Shown: one piece after another, positions 1 to 6,097 of the stretch | Position numbering within the stretch: the first letter of the stretch is position 1 | Layout of the letters: every line of letters starts with the position of its first letter | Source of the DNA: Bacteroidales bacterium | Lineage (GTDB): Bacteria > Bacteroidota > Bacteroidia > Bacteroidales > GCA-2711565 | Length of the DNA stretch: 6,699 nucleotides | Reading direction: 5' to 3' | Assembly: GCA_029931995.1 (NCBI GenBank) | Contig: JAOZQX010000074.1 | Coordinates: 1-6,699, forward strand | Position numbers and translations under genes: made by a program | The notes under the pieces: generated by a model | What the model was told of the DNA's origin: nothing | What the model saw: the letters and a program-made list of their open reading frames with translations, nothing else | The model's database searches: none

Positions 1-1425
1 ATATCTCCACAGCAGATATTGCTGATGAAGTTATTGCAGATACCTTCGGTTGCTATTGAGCAGAGAATAAAACAAGAAATTGAAGAAAACCCGGCTTTAG
101 ACGATTCTCCGGAAACTGAAGAATTGGAAGAAGATTTTGATAAGAATGATGATTCTGATGCTGAATCGGTTGATGAATATGAAAGCAAAGATGATGAGTT
201 TGATTTGGCGGACTATATTGATGATGACGATATTCCCTCTTATAAACTAACTTCAAATAATTACAGCTCGGATGATGAACGAAAGGAAATGCCTTTTGTG
301 AATGGTTTGAGTTTTCATGATTTTTTGATCTCGCAGTTGGGCTTACGACATTTGGGCGAAAAAAGATATGATATTGCATTAACGATTATTGGCAATTTAG
401 ATGATTCGGGTTATTTGCAACGAAATATTGATGCCATGATCGATGATTTGGCATTTACTCAAAATATTACAACTGATCGTGAAGAAATACTTTCGGTTTT
501 ATCAATTATTCAGGAGTTCGATCCTTCGGGGGTGGGGGCACGGAATTTACAGGAATGTCTCTTGATTCAGCTTCGGAAAATGGATGTTTCTGATCCGGCA
601 ATTGCTTTGGCTATCTTAATTATTGATCGTTATTTCAATGAGTTTACAAAAAAACATTACGAGAAAATAATTAAAAAAGCAGGTGTAGATGAAGATGCTT
701 TAAAAGAGGCCATTGAGAAAATTTTAAAATTAAACCCGAAGCCGGGAAACTCTTTGAGCGAAACTGCCAAAACCAATCATTATATTATGCCCGATTTTAT
801 TATTCATAATAATAATGGAATATTGGAGCTTAGTTTAAATTCGCGGAATGCCCCGGAATTGCATCTTAGCCGGACATATATGGATATGTTGGAATCGTAC
901 GCTGAAGGAAAAAAAACCAAGCAGCAAAAGGATGCTTTCATGTTTGTAAAGCAAAAAATTGATTCGGCAAAGTGGTTTATTGATGCGATTAAGCAGCGGC
1001 AAAATACCCTTTTTATTACCATGAATGCCATCATGAATTATCAGAAAGAGCATTTTCTTACTGGGGATGAGACTACTCTCAGACCGATGATTTTGAAAGA
1101 TATTGCTGAAATTGTAAACCTTGATATCTCAACAATTTCGCGGGTGGCTAATAGTAAATATGTACAAACCCCCTTTGGAACTTTTCTGCTTAAAAGCTTT
1201 TTCTCAGAATCAATGCAAACCGAAAGTGGGGAAGAGGTTTCGACACGGGAAATAAAAAAAATATTATCAGATTGTATAGATTCTGAGAACAAAAATAAAC
1301 CTTTAACCGATGAGCAATTAACCGGAATTTTGAAGGAAAAAGGTTATTCAATTGCACGACGTACTGTTGCCAAATATCGCGAACAATTAAACATCCCTGT
1401 TGCTCGTTTGCGTAAGGAGTTATAA
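1..1425 (+). CDS. rpoN: RNA polymerase sigma-54 factor RpoN (5' end cut by window edge)
   Basis: Sigma-54 directs RNA polymerase to -24/-12 promoters and needs an AAA+ enhancer-binding activator to open them. The frame is open from base 1 (ISPQQILLMKLLQIP), the usual glutamine/leucine-rich region I, so probably only about 15 N-terminal residues are missing and the TTG at 19 is not the start. In window numbering (474 residues), an acidic region II spans about 28-78. The core-binding domain follows, with GNLDDSGYL near 131 and EFDPSGVGARNLQE near 172. The helix-turn-helix region (ILKDIAEIVNLDISTISR, then NSKYVQTPFG) is near 364-393. The RpoN box ARRTVAKYRE at 452-461 is a perfect match to the family signature that reads the -24 element. 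The gene looks intact to its TAA. The downstream membrane-protein gene starts 29 bases later on the same strand with no visible terminator, so co-transcription is likely. No activator gene is in the window. Confidence 0.97.
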   Translation: MSPQQILLMKLLQIPSVAIEQRIKQEIEENPALDDSPETEELEEDFDKNDDSDAESVDEYESKDDEFDLADYIDDDDIPSYKLTSNNYSSDDERKEMPFVNGLSFHDFLISQLGLRHLGEKRYDIALTIIGNLDDSGYLQRNIDAMIDDLAFTQNITTDREEILSVLSIIQEFDPSGVGARNLQECLLIQLRKMDVSDPAIALAILIIDRYFNEFTKKHYEKIIKKAGVDEDALKEAIEKILKLNPKPGNSLSETAKTNHYIMPDFIIHNNNGILELSLNSRNAPELHLSRTYMDMLESYAEGKKTKQQKDAFMFVKQKIDSAKWFIDAIKQRQNTLFITMNAIMNYQKEHFLTGDETTLRPMILKDIAEIVNLDISTISRVANSKYVQTPFGTFLLKSFFSESMQTESGEEVSTREIKKILSDCIDSENKNKPLTDEQLTGILKEKGYSIARRTVAKYREQLNIPVARLRKEL

Positions 1426-1454
1426 AGCCCACTTAAATTTTTAATAATACTTTA

Positions 1455-2066
1455 ATGGAAACAAAACTTGCAAAGCTAATTTCTTTTATTTTTCACCCAT
1501 TATTGATAACTACATATGCTTTTCTATTATTATTTAGTCAAAGAGCATATTTTGCTATGATTATTCCGATACCGGCACGCTGGCGATTGGTGTTGATTGT
1601 ATTTATAATCACTTTTGTTTTGCCTTTGTCATTAATGCTATTGCTAAAAAGCACGAGAAAAATCAAGTCCTTGCAAATGTATGAGAGAAAAGAAAGGACT
1701 GTTCCGTATATAATTGCGGGCTGGTTTAGTTTTTTACTTTATGTTGTTTTAAATAACACACAAATTGCACCCATATATAAACACTTTGCGCTTGGTGTAG
1801 GCTTGTTAATTTTGTTTACTCTTTTGGTAAACCTAAAGTGGAAAATCAGTATTCATATGGTAGCAGTAGGGGGTGTATTAGGTACGGTATTAAGCTTAAC
1901 AATGAACTTGGTAATTGCAGATCCATTATATTTGATTTGCACAATATTAATTGCAGGGCTAATTGGATTCGCACGTTTAAGTTTGAAGGTTCACACTCAG
2001 GCACAAGTTTATGCCGGATTATTTTCCGGGATTACTTTAATGATGATCTTAGTTTTTTATTTTTAG
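1455..2066 (+). CDS. PAP2-like integral membrane protein (phosphatase-like, altered motif 3)
   Basis: This 203-residue protein is mostly hydrophobic, with about five or six membrane segments (near 10-28, 45-64, 84-100, 107-127, 133-155, 157-172 and 186-203), so it sits in the inner membrane. It fits a shortened PAP2 (type 2 phosphatidic acid phosphatase) fold. Motif 1 resembles KERTVPY (R81, P84). Motif 2 is ISIHMVAVGG (H134) in place of PSGH. Motif 3 is ARLSLKVHTQAQVYAG (R174, H180), where the acidic residue expected four after the histidine is Q184. PAP2 enzymes remove phosphate from lipid phosphates or undecaprenyl pyrophosphate. Whether this one is catalytic is uncertain because of the Gln. 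The ATG start is 29 bases after rpoN and has no Shine-Dalgarno sequence, so the pair may form an operon. The stop lies one base from the stop of the convergent beta-barrel gene. The PAP2 assignment is from motif pattern only. Confidence 0.72.
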   Translation: METKLAKLISFIFHPLLITTYAFLLLFSQRAYFAMIIPIPARWRLVLIVFIITFVLPLSLMLLLKSTRKIKSLQMYERKERTVPYIIAGWFSFLLYVVLNNTQIAPIYKHFALGVGLLILFTLLVNLKWKISIHMVAVGGVLGTVLSLTMNLVIADPLYLICTILIAGLIGFARLSLKVHTQAQVYAGLFSGITLMMILVFYF

Positions 2067-2067
2067 G

Positions 2068-2763
2068 CTAGAAAGGATTTAATGTTATCCCAACTGAAAT
2101 TGGATATAGCTCAGGTCCGTTTTCTTCGCTAAATAATTTCGTGAAAGAGTAATAAACATTTAGATTGAAGAACCCATAACCAATTTTAAGAGTAGGCCCA
2201 ACTCTCATTTTTTCAATAAATGAGATTTCTTTATTTTTTATGTTTTCTTGAATTCCATTGCCAGTTATATGACCATCAGAAACGGTCAAATGTTCACCTT
2301 CATATTTTATAGCATTGCTCAATTTAAACCCAACTTTCATTCCAACTGCTAAACGAAATTTTGAAGGAGATTTATATCTAAGTTCTCCCATAAAATCAAC
2401 ATAAGTAACTACGAGTGTGCTTCTTTTGTAGTCAACATCTTCCCCAATTGGTCTGAAAGTAATAGGAGCTTTATAAAGAGTGTCAATATATGAATTTGTA
2501 GATAATTTATGGGTTGTTATACCAGCTCCTAATGCGAGTCTATAGCGACCATCTTCTGTCCAAATTTGTTTTTCGTACATTGCATAAACACTGCTACCTA
2601 AACTTAAGCCGTTTGCTCCAATGCTATCAGGCATATTTTGCCAGAAATCATAAAAAACATCAACACCAAAATTAACATTCTTATTAACATCTGTATTGCT
2701 ATTTTGTGCAAATAAACTTATTGCAAAAAGGGTAAATATTACTGTAATGAATAGCTTTCTCAT
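2068..2763 (-). CDS. Secreted outer-membrane beta-barrel protein, function unknown
   Basis: The protein is 231 residues from the ATG at 2763. It begins MRKLFITVIFTLFAISLFAQ, a Sec signal peptide with a likely signal peptidase I site after FAQ at about residue 20, which is typical of Bacteroidota. The mature part has alternating polar/hydrophobic stretches rich in Tyr, Phe and Gly (such as YRLALGAGI, FRLAVGMKVGF, LKIGYGFFNLNVYYSF). It ends in Phe (VGITLNPF), the usual C-terminal signature of outer-membrane barrels, and would fit an eight-strand OmpA/PorT-like barrel. An in-frame TTG at 2784 could extend it by seven residues. That codon lies inside the -7 promoter element, however, so the ATG is the better start. 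The gene is single, with its own promoter at 2782-2810, and converges on the PAP2-like gene with one base between stops. The substrate or partner cannot be told. Confidence 0.78.
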   Translation of the reverse strand: MRKLFITVIFTLFAISLFAQNSNTDVNKNVNFGVDVFYDFWQNMPDSIGANGLSLGSSVYAMYEKQIWTEDGRYRLALGAGITTHKLSTNSYIDTLYKAPITFRPIGEDVDYKRSTLVVTYVDFMGELRYKSPSKFRLAVGMKVGFKLSNAIKYEGEHLTVSDGHITGNGIQENIKNKEISFIEKMRVGPTLKIGYGFFNLNVYYSFTKLFSEENGPELYPISVGITLNPF

Positions 2764-2781
2764 GAATTTAAATTTAGACTG

Positions 2782-2810
2782 CAAATATACAATTTTTAAG
2801 TCTTTACAAA
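2782..2810 (-). promoter_or_regulatory. Bacteroidota-type promoter of the beta-barrel gene
   Basis: On the - strand the -7 element TATATTTG (2782-2789) matches TAnnTTTG exactly. It is preceded by a TTTG -33 element (2807-2810) at a 17-base spacing, within the range described for Bacteroidota housekeeping promoters. The ATG at 2763 lies 18 bases downstream of the -7 box, so the leader would be only about 10-15 bases. This position argues against the upstream TTG at 2784 as the translation start. Confidence 0.7.
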
Positions 2811-2836
2811 AATGATGATTAATTAAAATTTAACGC

Positions 2837-2876
2837 AAGTTAAGGAAATATATTCTGTAATTTAATAGCTTAACTT
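2837..2876. repeat. 8-bp inverted repeat in divergent intergenic region
   Basis: AAGTTAAG (2837-2844) and CTTAACTT (2869-2876) are perfect inverted copies 24 bases apart, between the divergent beta-barrel and lipoprotein genes. A smaller stem, TTAAC-GCAA-GTTAA, overlaps the left arm. The region is extremely AT-rich, so a chance origin is quite possible. If real, the arms could be an operator for either gene. Confidence 0.3.
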
Positions 2877-2903
2877 TTATTAACAAAAAAACGTAACATA
2901 GGT

Positions 2904-2932
2904 ATAAACTAGAATTTAGTAATTTAGTTTAT
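2904..2932. repeat. 8-bp inverted repeat just upstream of the lipoprotein gene
   Basis: ATAAACTA (2904-2911) and TAGTTTAT (2925-2932) are perfect inverted copies separated by 13 bases. The right arm ends 16 bases before the ATG at 2949. The centre-to-centre distance is 21 bases, about two helical turns, which would suit a dimeric regulator. It could also fold as a weak leader hairpin. There is no TAnnTTTG box with a good -33 partner for the + strand here, so the start of transcription is not known. Confidence 0.35.
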
Positions 2933-2948
2933 CTAAAAAATAATAATT

Positions 2949-3236
2949 ATGAAAAACCTGAATCTAACAAAGTGGATGCCGTTATTAATCTTAGCATTGT
3001 TTATTTTAAGTTCATGCTCAGCCGGAGATCAAAAATTTAATTTTGATCCTGCCGGATTCTGGATGGGGCTTTGGCACGGATTTATTTCAATGTTTACATT
3101 TATTATTAGTTTGTTTAATGAGAATGTAAATATTTATGAATTTAACAATACCGGAAAATTGTATGATCTAGGATTTATTCTTGGAATTGCATTCTTTTAT
3201 GGTGGTTCGTCAAAATCAAGTTGTAAGAGGTGGTGA
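2949..3236 (+). CDS. Small lipoprotein / membrane protein of unknown function
   Basis: The protein has 95 residues. The N-terminus has basic residues and a hydrophobic stretch (10-20), then a lipobox LSSC with the lipidated Cys at position 23. This predicts a Sec-exported lipoprotein. The mature part has DPAGFWMGLWHGFISMFTFIISLF (33-56), where a Gly/Trp-rich motif runs into a second hydrophobic segment. It then has NIYEFNNTGKLYDLGFILG (61-79), a third hydrophobic stretch, and a Gly/Ser/Lys-rich tail ending in CKRW. I recall this GFW-GLWHGFI / IYE-NN-G-YDLGF pattern from small uncharacterised proteins in many bacteria, but I cannot name a function. The start ATG is preceded by an A-rich stretch (AAAAAATAATAATT) rather than a Shine-Dalgarno sequence. 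Two stop codons stand together (TGA TAA), followed directly by a terminator hairpin. It is a single-gene unit. Confidence 0.82.
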   Translation: MKNLNLTKWMPLLILALFILSSCSAGDQKFNFDPAGFWMGLWHGFISMFTFIISLFNENVNIYEFNNTGKLYDLGFILGIAFFYGGSSKSSCKRW

Positions 3237-3237
3237 T

Positions 3238-3275
3238 AAAAAAACGGAAAACCCTTATTTAAGGATTTTCCGTTT
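3238..3275 (-). terminator. Intrinsic terminator of the tRNA, possibly bidirectional
   Basis: A 15-bp stem with one mismatch (3242-3256 against 3261-3275, loop ATTT) contains the CGGAAAA/TTTTCCG core. Read on the - strand it ends in a run of seven T, placed just after the tRNA 3' end. Read on the + strand the tail is only TTTGTG, so termination of the lipoprotein gene is likely but weaker. Confidence 0.85.
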
Positions 3276-3282
3276 GTGATTG

Positions 3283-3356
3283 TGGGCCCACCTGGACTCG
3301 AACCAGGGACCAATTGATTATGAGTCAACTACTCTAACCAGCTGAGCTATAGGCCC
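3283..3356 (-). tRNA. tRNA with CAT anticodon, probably tRNA-Ile2 (lysidine type)
   Basis: A complete 74-base cloverleaf can be drawn. The acceptor stem GGGCCTA/TGGGCCC has one G-T pair, the D arm is GCTC/GAGT, and the anticodon stem is GTTGA/TCAAT with loop CTCATAA. The T arm is CCTGG-TTCGAGT-CCAGG, followed by discriminator A and no encoded CCA. The anticodon CAT is at 3320-3322. CAT tRNAs may be initiator Met, elongator Met or Ile2. The acceptor stem has C4-G69 and C5-G68, the pairs known to be recognised by the lysidine synthetase TilS in E. coli. The GACTCATAATC anticodon arm and the TTGGTC stretch match E. coli Ile2 better than its Met tRNAs. TilS would convert C34 to lysidine so that the tRNA reads AUA. 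The tRNA identity is near certain, and the Ile isotype is an inference. It stands alone, between its own promoter and terminator. Confidence 0.95.
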
Positions 3357-3402
3357 CGAAATTAAAAAAGAATAATCGCTTTTTTAAATTTCAAATTGGA
3401 TG

Positions 3403-3434
3403 CAAATTTATATAATTTTACCAAGATTGTTCAA
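3403..3434 (-). promoter_or_regulatory. Bacteroidota-type promoter of the tRNA gene
   Basis: On the - strand TAAATTTG (3403-3410) matches the TAnnTTTG -7 consensus. A TTG (3432-3434) lies 21 bases upstream as the -33 element. Transcription would start near 3396, giving a leader of about 40 bases to be trimmed from the tRNA 5' end. The promoter lies in the leader of the divergent HAD gene. Confidence 0.6.
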
Positions 3435-3455
3435 TATTTTCAAGAAAATATTTAT

Positions 3456-4106
3456 ATGACCATAATTCGGAATATTATTTTTGATTTTGGAGGTGTAATT
3501 TATGACATCGATTTTCAAAAATCAATTATTGAATTTCAGAAACTGGGATTGGAAAAATTTGATTTATTGTATTCGAAAGCCATTCAGGATAAACTTTTTG
3601 AAAAACTGGAAACCGATTTGATTTCCCCTTCGGATTTTAGAGACGAGATTCGTAAACAATTTGATAATTTTGTGAGTGATGAGCAAATTGAATTGGCCTG
3701 GAATGCTTTATTGGTAGGCTTTTGCCCCGAGCGATTAAAATTATTGGATGACCTTCGTTCGCATTATGACATCTATCTTTTTAGCAATACAAATCGTATT
3801 CACTATCCAGTTTTTTTAAAAGAATTTCAAGATTTGACCGGTTTTCAATCGTTTAATAATCTGTTTAGGAAGGCATATTTTTCATTTGATATGAAATGTC
3901 GAAAACCTGATCTTGATTCATATTTGTATGTTTTGGAGAATGCTGGTTTAAATGCAAGCGAAACATTATTTATTGATGATTCTCAGCAAAATATTCAACC
4001 TGCGATTGATTTAGGCATCCATACTTATTATTTGGATCTGTTAAAAGGAGAGGATGTAATGGATATATTTAGTGGAACTCGTTTGAAGAAAGGCCTTACT
4101 AAATAG
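3456..4106 (+). CDS. HAD-superfamily phosphatase, YihX-like (HAD-IA)
   Basis: The protein has 216 residues from the ATG at 3456. A TTG at 3396 would add 20 residues ahead of a typical HAD N-terminus (MTIIRNIIFDFGGVIYDID) and overlaps the tRNA promoter, so the ATG is preferred. Motif I is DFGGV with nucleophile D10, and the usual second acid is Gly (DxG), as in YihX-type and epoxide-hydrolase-N-type HAD proteins. An alpha-helical cap covers about 20-95. Motif II is LFSNTN (S110, N111), motif III is MKCRKPD (K150) and motif IV is FIDDSQQNI (D174, D175), which bind phosphate and magnesium. SNTNRIH and DIDF closely match E. coli YihX, a glucose-1-phosphate phosphatase. The substrate here is not proven, since HAD enzymes are broad. 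It is a cytoplasmic, stand-alone gene, convergent with dus, with a 4-base gap. Confidence 0.88.
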   Translation: MTIIRNIIFDFGGVIYDIDFQKSIIEFQKLGLEKFDLLYSKAIQDKLFEKLETDLISPSDFRDEIRKQFDNFVSDEQIELAWNALLVGFCPERLKLLDDLRSHYDIYLFSNTNRIHYPVFLKEFQDLTGFQSFNNLFRKAYFSFDMKCRKPDLDSYLYVLENAGLNASETLFIDDSQQNIQPAIDLGIHTYYLDLLKGEDVMDIFSGTRLKKGLTK

Positions 4107-4110
4107 GTTT

Positions 4111-5094
4111 TTACTCTGCAGAAAAAACGTTCTCTATCTCATCTAAGATCGTTATAATTTCATCTTTTTCTACTGAATTCACCAATTGCATTCTGTAAGG
4201 CTTAAAATTAAAATAGCCTTTAAAATAATCTGAATAGTGTTTGCGCATTTCAAAAATACCTGTACGTTCACCTTTCCATTCTAAAGATTTCTCAAAATGC
4301 ATTTTACAAATTTTTACACGTTCGTGGATGTTTGGTTTGTCGAGCAGCTCACCTGTTTTCAAAAAATGCTTAACCTCTCTAAAAATCCATGGGTTGCCAT
4401 AAGAAGCACGCCCAATCATAAGACCGTCAACGCCATAAGTTTCTTTGAAATGTTTTGCGCTTTGAGGTCCAAACACATCTCCATTTCCAAAAATTGGGAT
4501 ATGCATTCGGGGATTATTTTTCACTTCTCCAATTAAGATCCAATCGGCTTTATCGCTGGTTTTCATGGTTCGTGTACGTCCATGAATCGTAAGAGCCTTG
4601 ATGCCAACATCCTGAAGCTGTTCGGCAATTTCAACAATTTCCTGATGTTCGCTATCGTAACCGAGGCGGGTTTTTACTGTAACGGGTAATTTAGTGGCTT
4701 TTACCACGGCTTCGGTCATCTTGACCATTTTGGGTATATCGTTTAAAATTCCAGAGCCTGCACCTTTCGAAGTAACTTTTCGTACAGGGCAACCATAATT
4801 TATGTCAATAATATCTGGTTTGGCTCTCTGGGCATAAAGTGCTGCTTTTACCATCGACTCAATATTATGCCCAAATATTTGAATTCCAATTGGTCGTTCA
4901 AATTCCGTAAAATCAAGTTTTTTTACACTTTTTGCAGCATCACGTATCAATCCTTCCGAAGAAATAAATTCGGTGTACATTACATCGGTACCCATCATTT
5001 TACAGACATACCTGAAAGGAGGATCTGATACGTCTTCCATGGGAGCCAGTAATATTGGAAATTCACCGAGTTCTATTTGATCTATTTTTACCAC
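4111..5094 (-). CDS. dusB: tRNA-dihydrouridine synthase, DusB type
   Basis: Dus enzymes use FMN and NADPH to reduce specific uridines in the tRNA D-loop to dihydrouridine. This protein has 327 residues, the normal length. An FMN-binding TIM barrel is evident from APMEDVSDPPFR (17-28), TEFISSEGLI (41-50) and DINYGCPVRKVTSKGAGSG (97-115), with the catalytic Cys at 102. Further markers are VKTR (K141), TIHGRTR (H171), GNGD (203-206) and GLMIGRASYGNPWIF (224-238). A helical C-terminal domain for tRNA binding follows (HYSDYFKGYFNFKPYR). The start is GTG at 5094. It gives the usual N-terminus MVKIDQIELGEFP, and an ATG two bases earlier is out of frame and stops at once. A good promoter lies at 5115-5144. 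The gene is divergent from the CPBP protease and convergent with the HAD gene. Functional overlap with the nearby tRNA is thematic only. Confidence 0.95.
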   Translation of the reverse strand: MVKIDQIELGEFPILLAPMEDVSDPPFRYVCKMMGTDVMYTEFISSEGLIRDAAKSVKKLDFTEFERPIGIQIFGHNIESMVKAALYAQRAKPDIIDINYGCPVRKVTSKGAGSGILNDIPKMVKMTEAVVKATKLPVTVKTRLGYDSEHQEIVEIAEQLQDVGIKALTIHGRTRTMKTSDKADWILIGEVKNNPRMHIPIFGNGDVFGPQSAKHFKETYGVDGLMIGRASYGNPWIFREVKHFLKTGELLDKPNIHERVKICKMHFEKSLEWKGERTGIFEMRKHYSDYFKGYFNFKPYRMQLVNSVEKDEIITILDEIENVFSAE

Positions 5095-5114
5095 ATTTAA
5101 ACTTTTACGAACTG

Positions 5115-5144
5115 CAAAATTATTAATTTTACGCTTTAATTCAA
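5115..5144 (-). promoter_or_regulatory. Bacteroidota-type promoter of dusB
   Basis: On the - strand TAATTTTG (5115-5122) fits TAnnTTTG, with a TTG -33 element (5142-5144) 19 bases upstream. The GTG start is 20 bases downstream of the -7 box, so the leader is about 10-15 bases. The -33 element lies six bases before the ATG of the divergent protease gene, so the 56-base gap must serve both genes. Confidence 0.62.
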
Positions 5145-5150
5145 TTGTTT

Positions 5151-6095
5151 ATGGAAATGTTTCAAAAAGAACCTGTATTAAGTCGTTCAACTGCTTTTGT
5201 TCAAGCCTTGAGTTTGTTATTGATTATTGTTTTATCTCTGCTTTTTATTTATTTGTTTGCGATTATATTAGCAATACCTTTTTGGGGCAAGGATGTTTTG
5301 TCATTATTAAGCGGAACAGAACAAGATTTCTCAAACCCTGAAACAATTTCCCTTTTAAAATATATTCAAACCACAAGCCAGTTTGCTTTGTTTATTTTTC
5401 CACCCATATTATTTGCTTATTTAGTTCACCGTAGAGTTTTTGATTATTTAAAACTAAATATTCGATTTACCTTGCCACAATTGGTCTTATCAGTTCTTCT
5501 AATTTATACAAGTCTTCCGTTTTTAAGTTGGTTGGGTTCTATAAATCAGCAAGTGGTATTGCCCGAGTTTTTAGCAGGTATAGAAAACTGGATGAAAGCT
5601 ACTGAAGAATCCGCTGCTCAGCAGATCATAGCTTTTTTGAATGTGAAAACACTAGGGGCAATACTGTTTAATATTATAATGATTGCTGTTATACCTGGCA
5701 TAGGTGAGGAGCTGTTATTTAGGGGTGTGCTGATTCGTTTATTTGGTAGATGGTTTGGGAATATACACATCGCTGTTATTGTTTCTTCCATCTTGTTTAG
5801 TGCTTTGCACATGCAGTTTTACGGATTTCTGCCTCGTTTTGCATTGGGCTTAATACTGGGTTATACTTTTATTTGGACATCATCTTTGTGGATACCCATT
5901 ATATTGCATTTCTTGAATAATGCAACTATCCTAATTGTTTTTTATGTGAATAAAACATCTGATGTAGTTGAACCGAATATTGAATCTTTTGGCACTTCAG
6001 AAAACTTATCAGTGATTCTTGCGAGTTCAATATTTTCTTTTGGCTTGCTTTACCTGATTTACAGACATAAAAAAACTGCTAAAATAAGGGCATAA
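5151..6095 (+). CDS. CPBP (CAAX/bacteriocin-processing) family intramembrane metalloprotease
   Basis: The protein has 314 residues from the ATG at 5151; a second ATG at 5157 is also possible, and the TTG at 5145 is less likely. It has about seven or eight membrane segments, so it is an inner-membrane protein. The Abi/CPBP domain lies in the C-terminal half. GIGEELLFRG carries the EExxxR glutamate pair (E186, E187, R191). FSALHMQF carries H220, and HFLNNA carries H253 and N257. These are the expected zinc-binding and catalytic residues of the Rce1-like family. Bacterial members have been linked to bacteriocin self-immunity, peptide maturation or unknown roles, and no bacteriocin gene is near here. 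The protein ends in a short basic tail (YRHKKTAKIRA). Its transcription start is unclear, because only a one-mismatch -7 box (TAATTTTA, 5124-5131) is seen on this strand. It ends at a shared terminator. Confidence 0.92.
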   Translation: MEMFQKEPVLSRSTAFVQALSLLLIIVLSLLFIYLFAIILAIPFWGKDVLSLLSGTEQDFSNPETISLLKYIQTTSQFALFIFPPILFAYLVHRRVFDYLKLNIRFTLPQLVLSVLLIYTSLPFLSWLGSINQQVVLPEFLAGIENWMKATEESAAQQIIAFLNVKTLGAILFNIIMIAVIPGIGEELLFRGVLIRLFGRWFGNIHIAVIVSSILFSALHMQFYGFLPRFALGLILGYTFIWTSSLWIPIILHFLNNATILIVFYVNKTSDVVEPNIESFGTSENLSVILASSIFSFGLLYLIYRHKKTAKIRA

Positions 6096-6097
6096 AA

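Noticed and set aside
110..235. GAT/GAA-rich low-complexity stretch as a tandem repeat or an inserted element
   Set aside because: This is the acidic region II normal for sigma-54 proteins. There is no regular repeat unit.
528..543. Two runs of five G (GGGGGTGGGGG) in an AT-rich gene, as a possible G-quadruplex
   Set aside because: Only two G-runs are present nearby and a quadruplex needs four. They encode the conserved SGVGA of rpoN.
1838..2071. Overlapping + strand open frame inside the PAP2-like gene
   Set aside because: It is a shadow frame with no family features, and it lies wholly over a convincing membrane protein apart from its last few bases.
3413..3420. TAATTTTA as a + strand -7 element for the HAD gene
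   Set aside because: It has one mismatch to TAnnTTTG, and the nearest TTG is only 14 bases upstream, so the spacing is poor.
3396..3455. Twenty-residue N-terminal extension of the HAD protein from a TTG codon
   Set aside because: Family proteins begin just before the FDFGG motif, and this stretch contains the divergent tRNA promoter.
4297..4536. Antisense open frame within dusB
   Set aside because: It lies opposite strongly conserved coding sequence and has no recognisable features or start context.
5151..6095. CPBP protease as part of a bacteriocin or phage-defence system
   Set aside because: No small peptide, exporter or nuclease gene accompanies it. The neighbours are housekeeping genes, and family membership alone does not support such a role.
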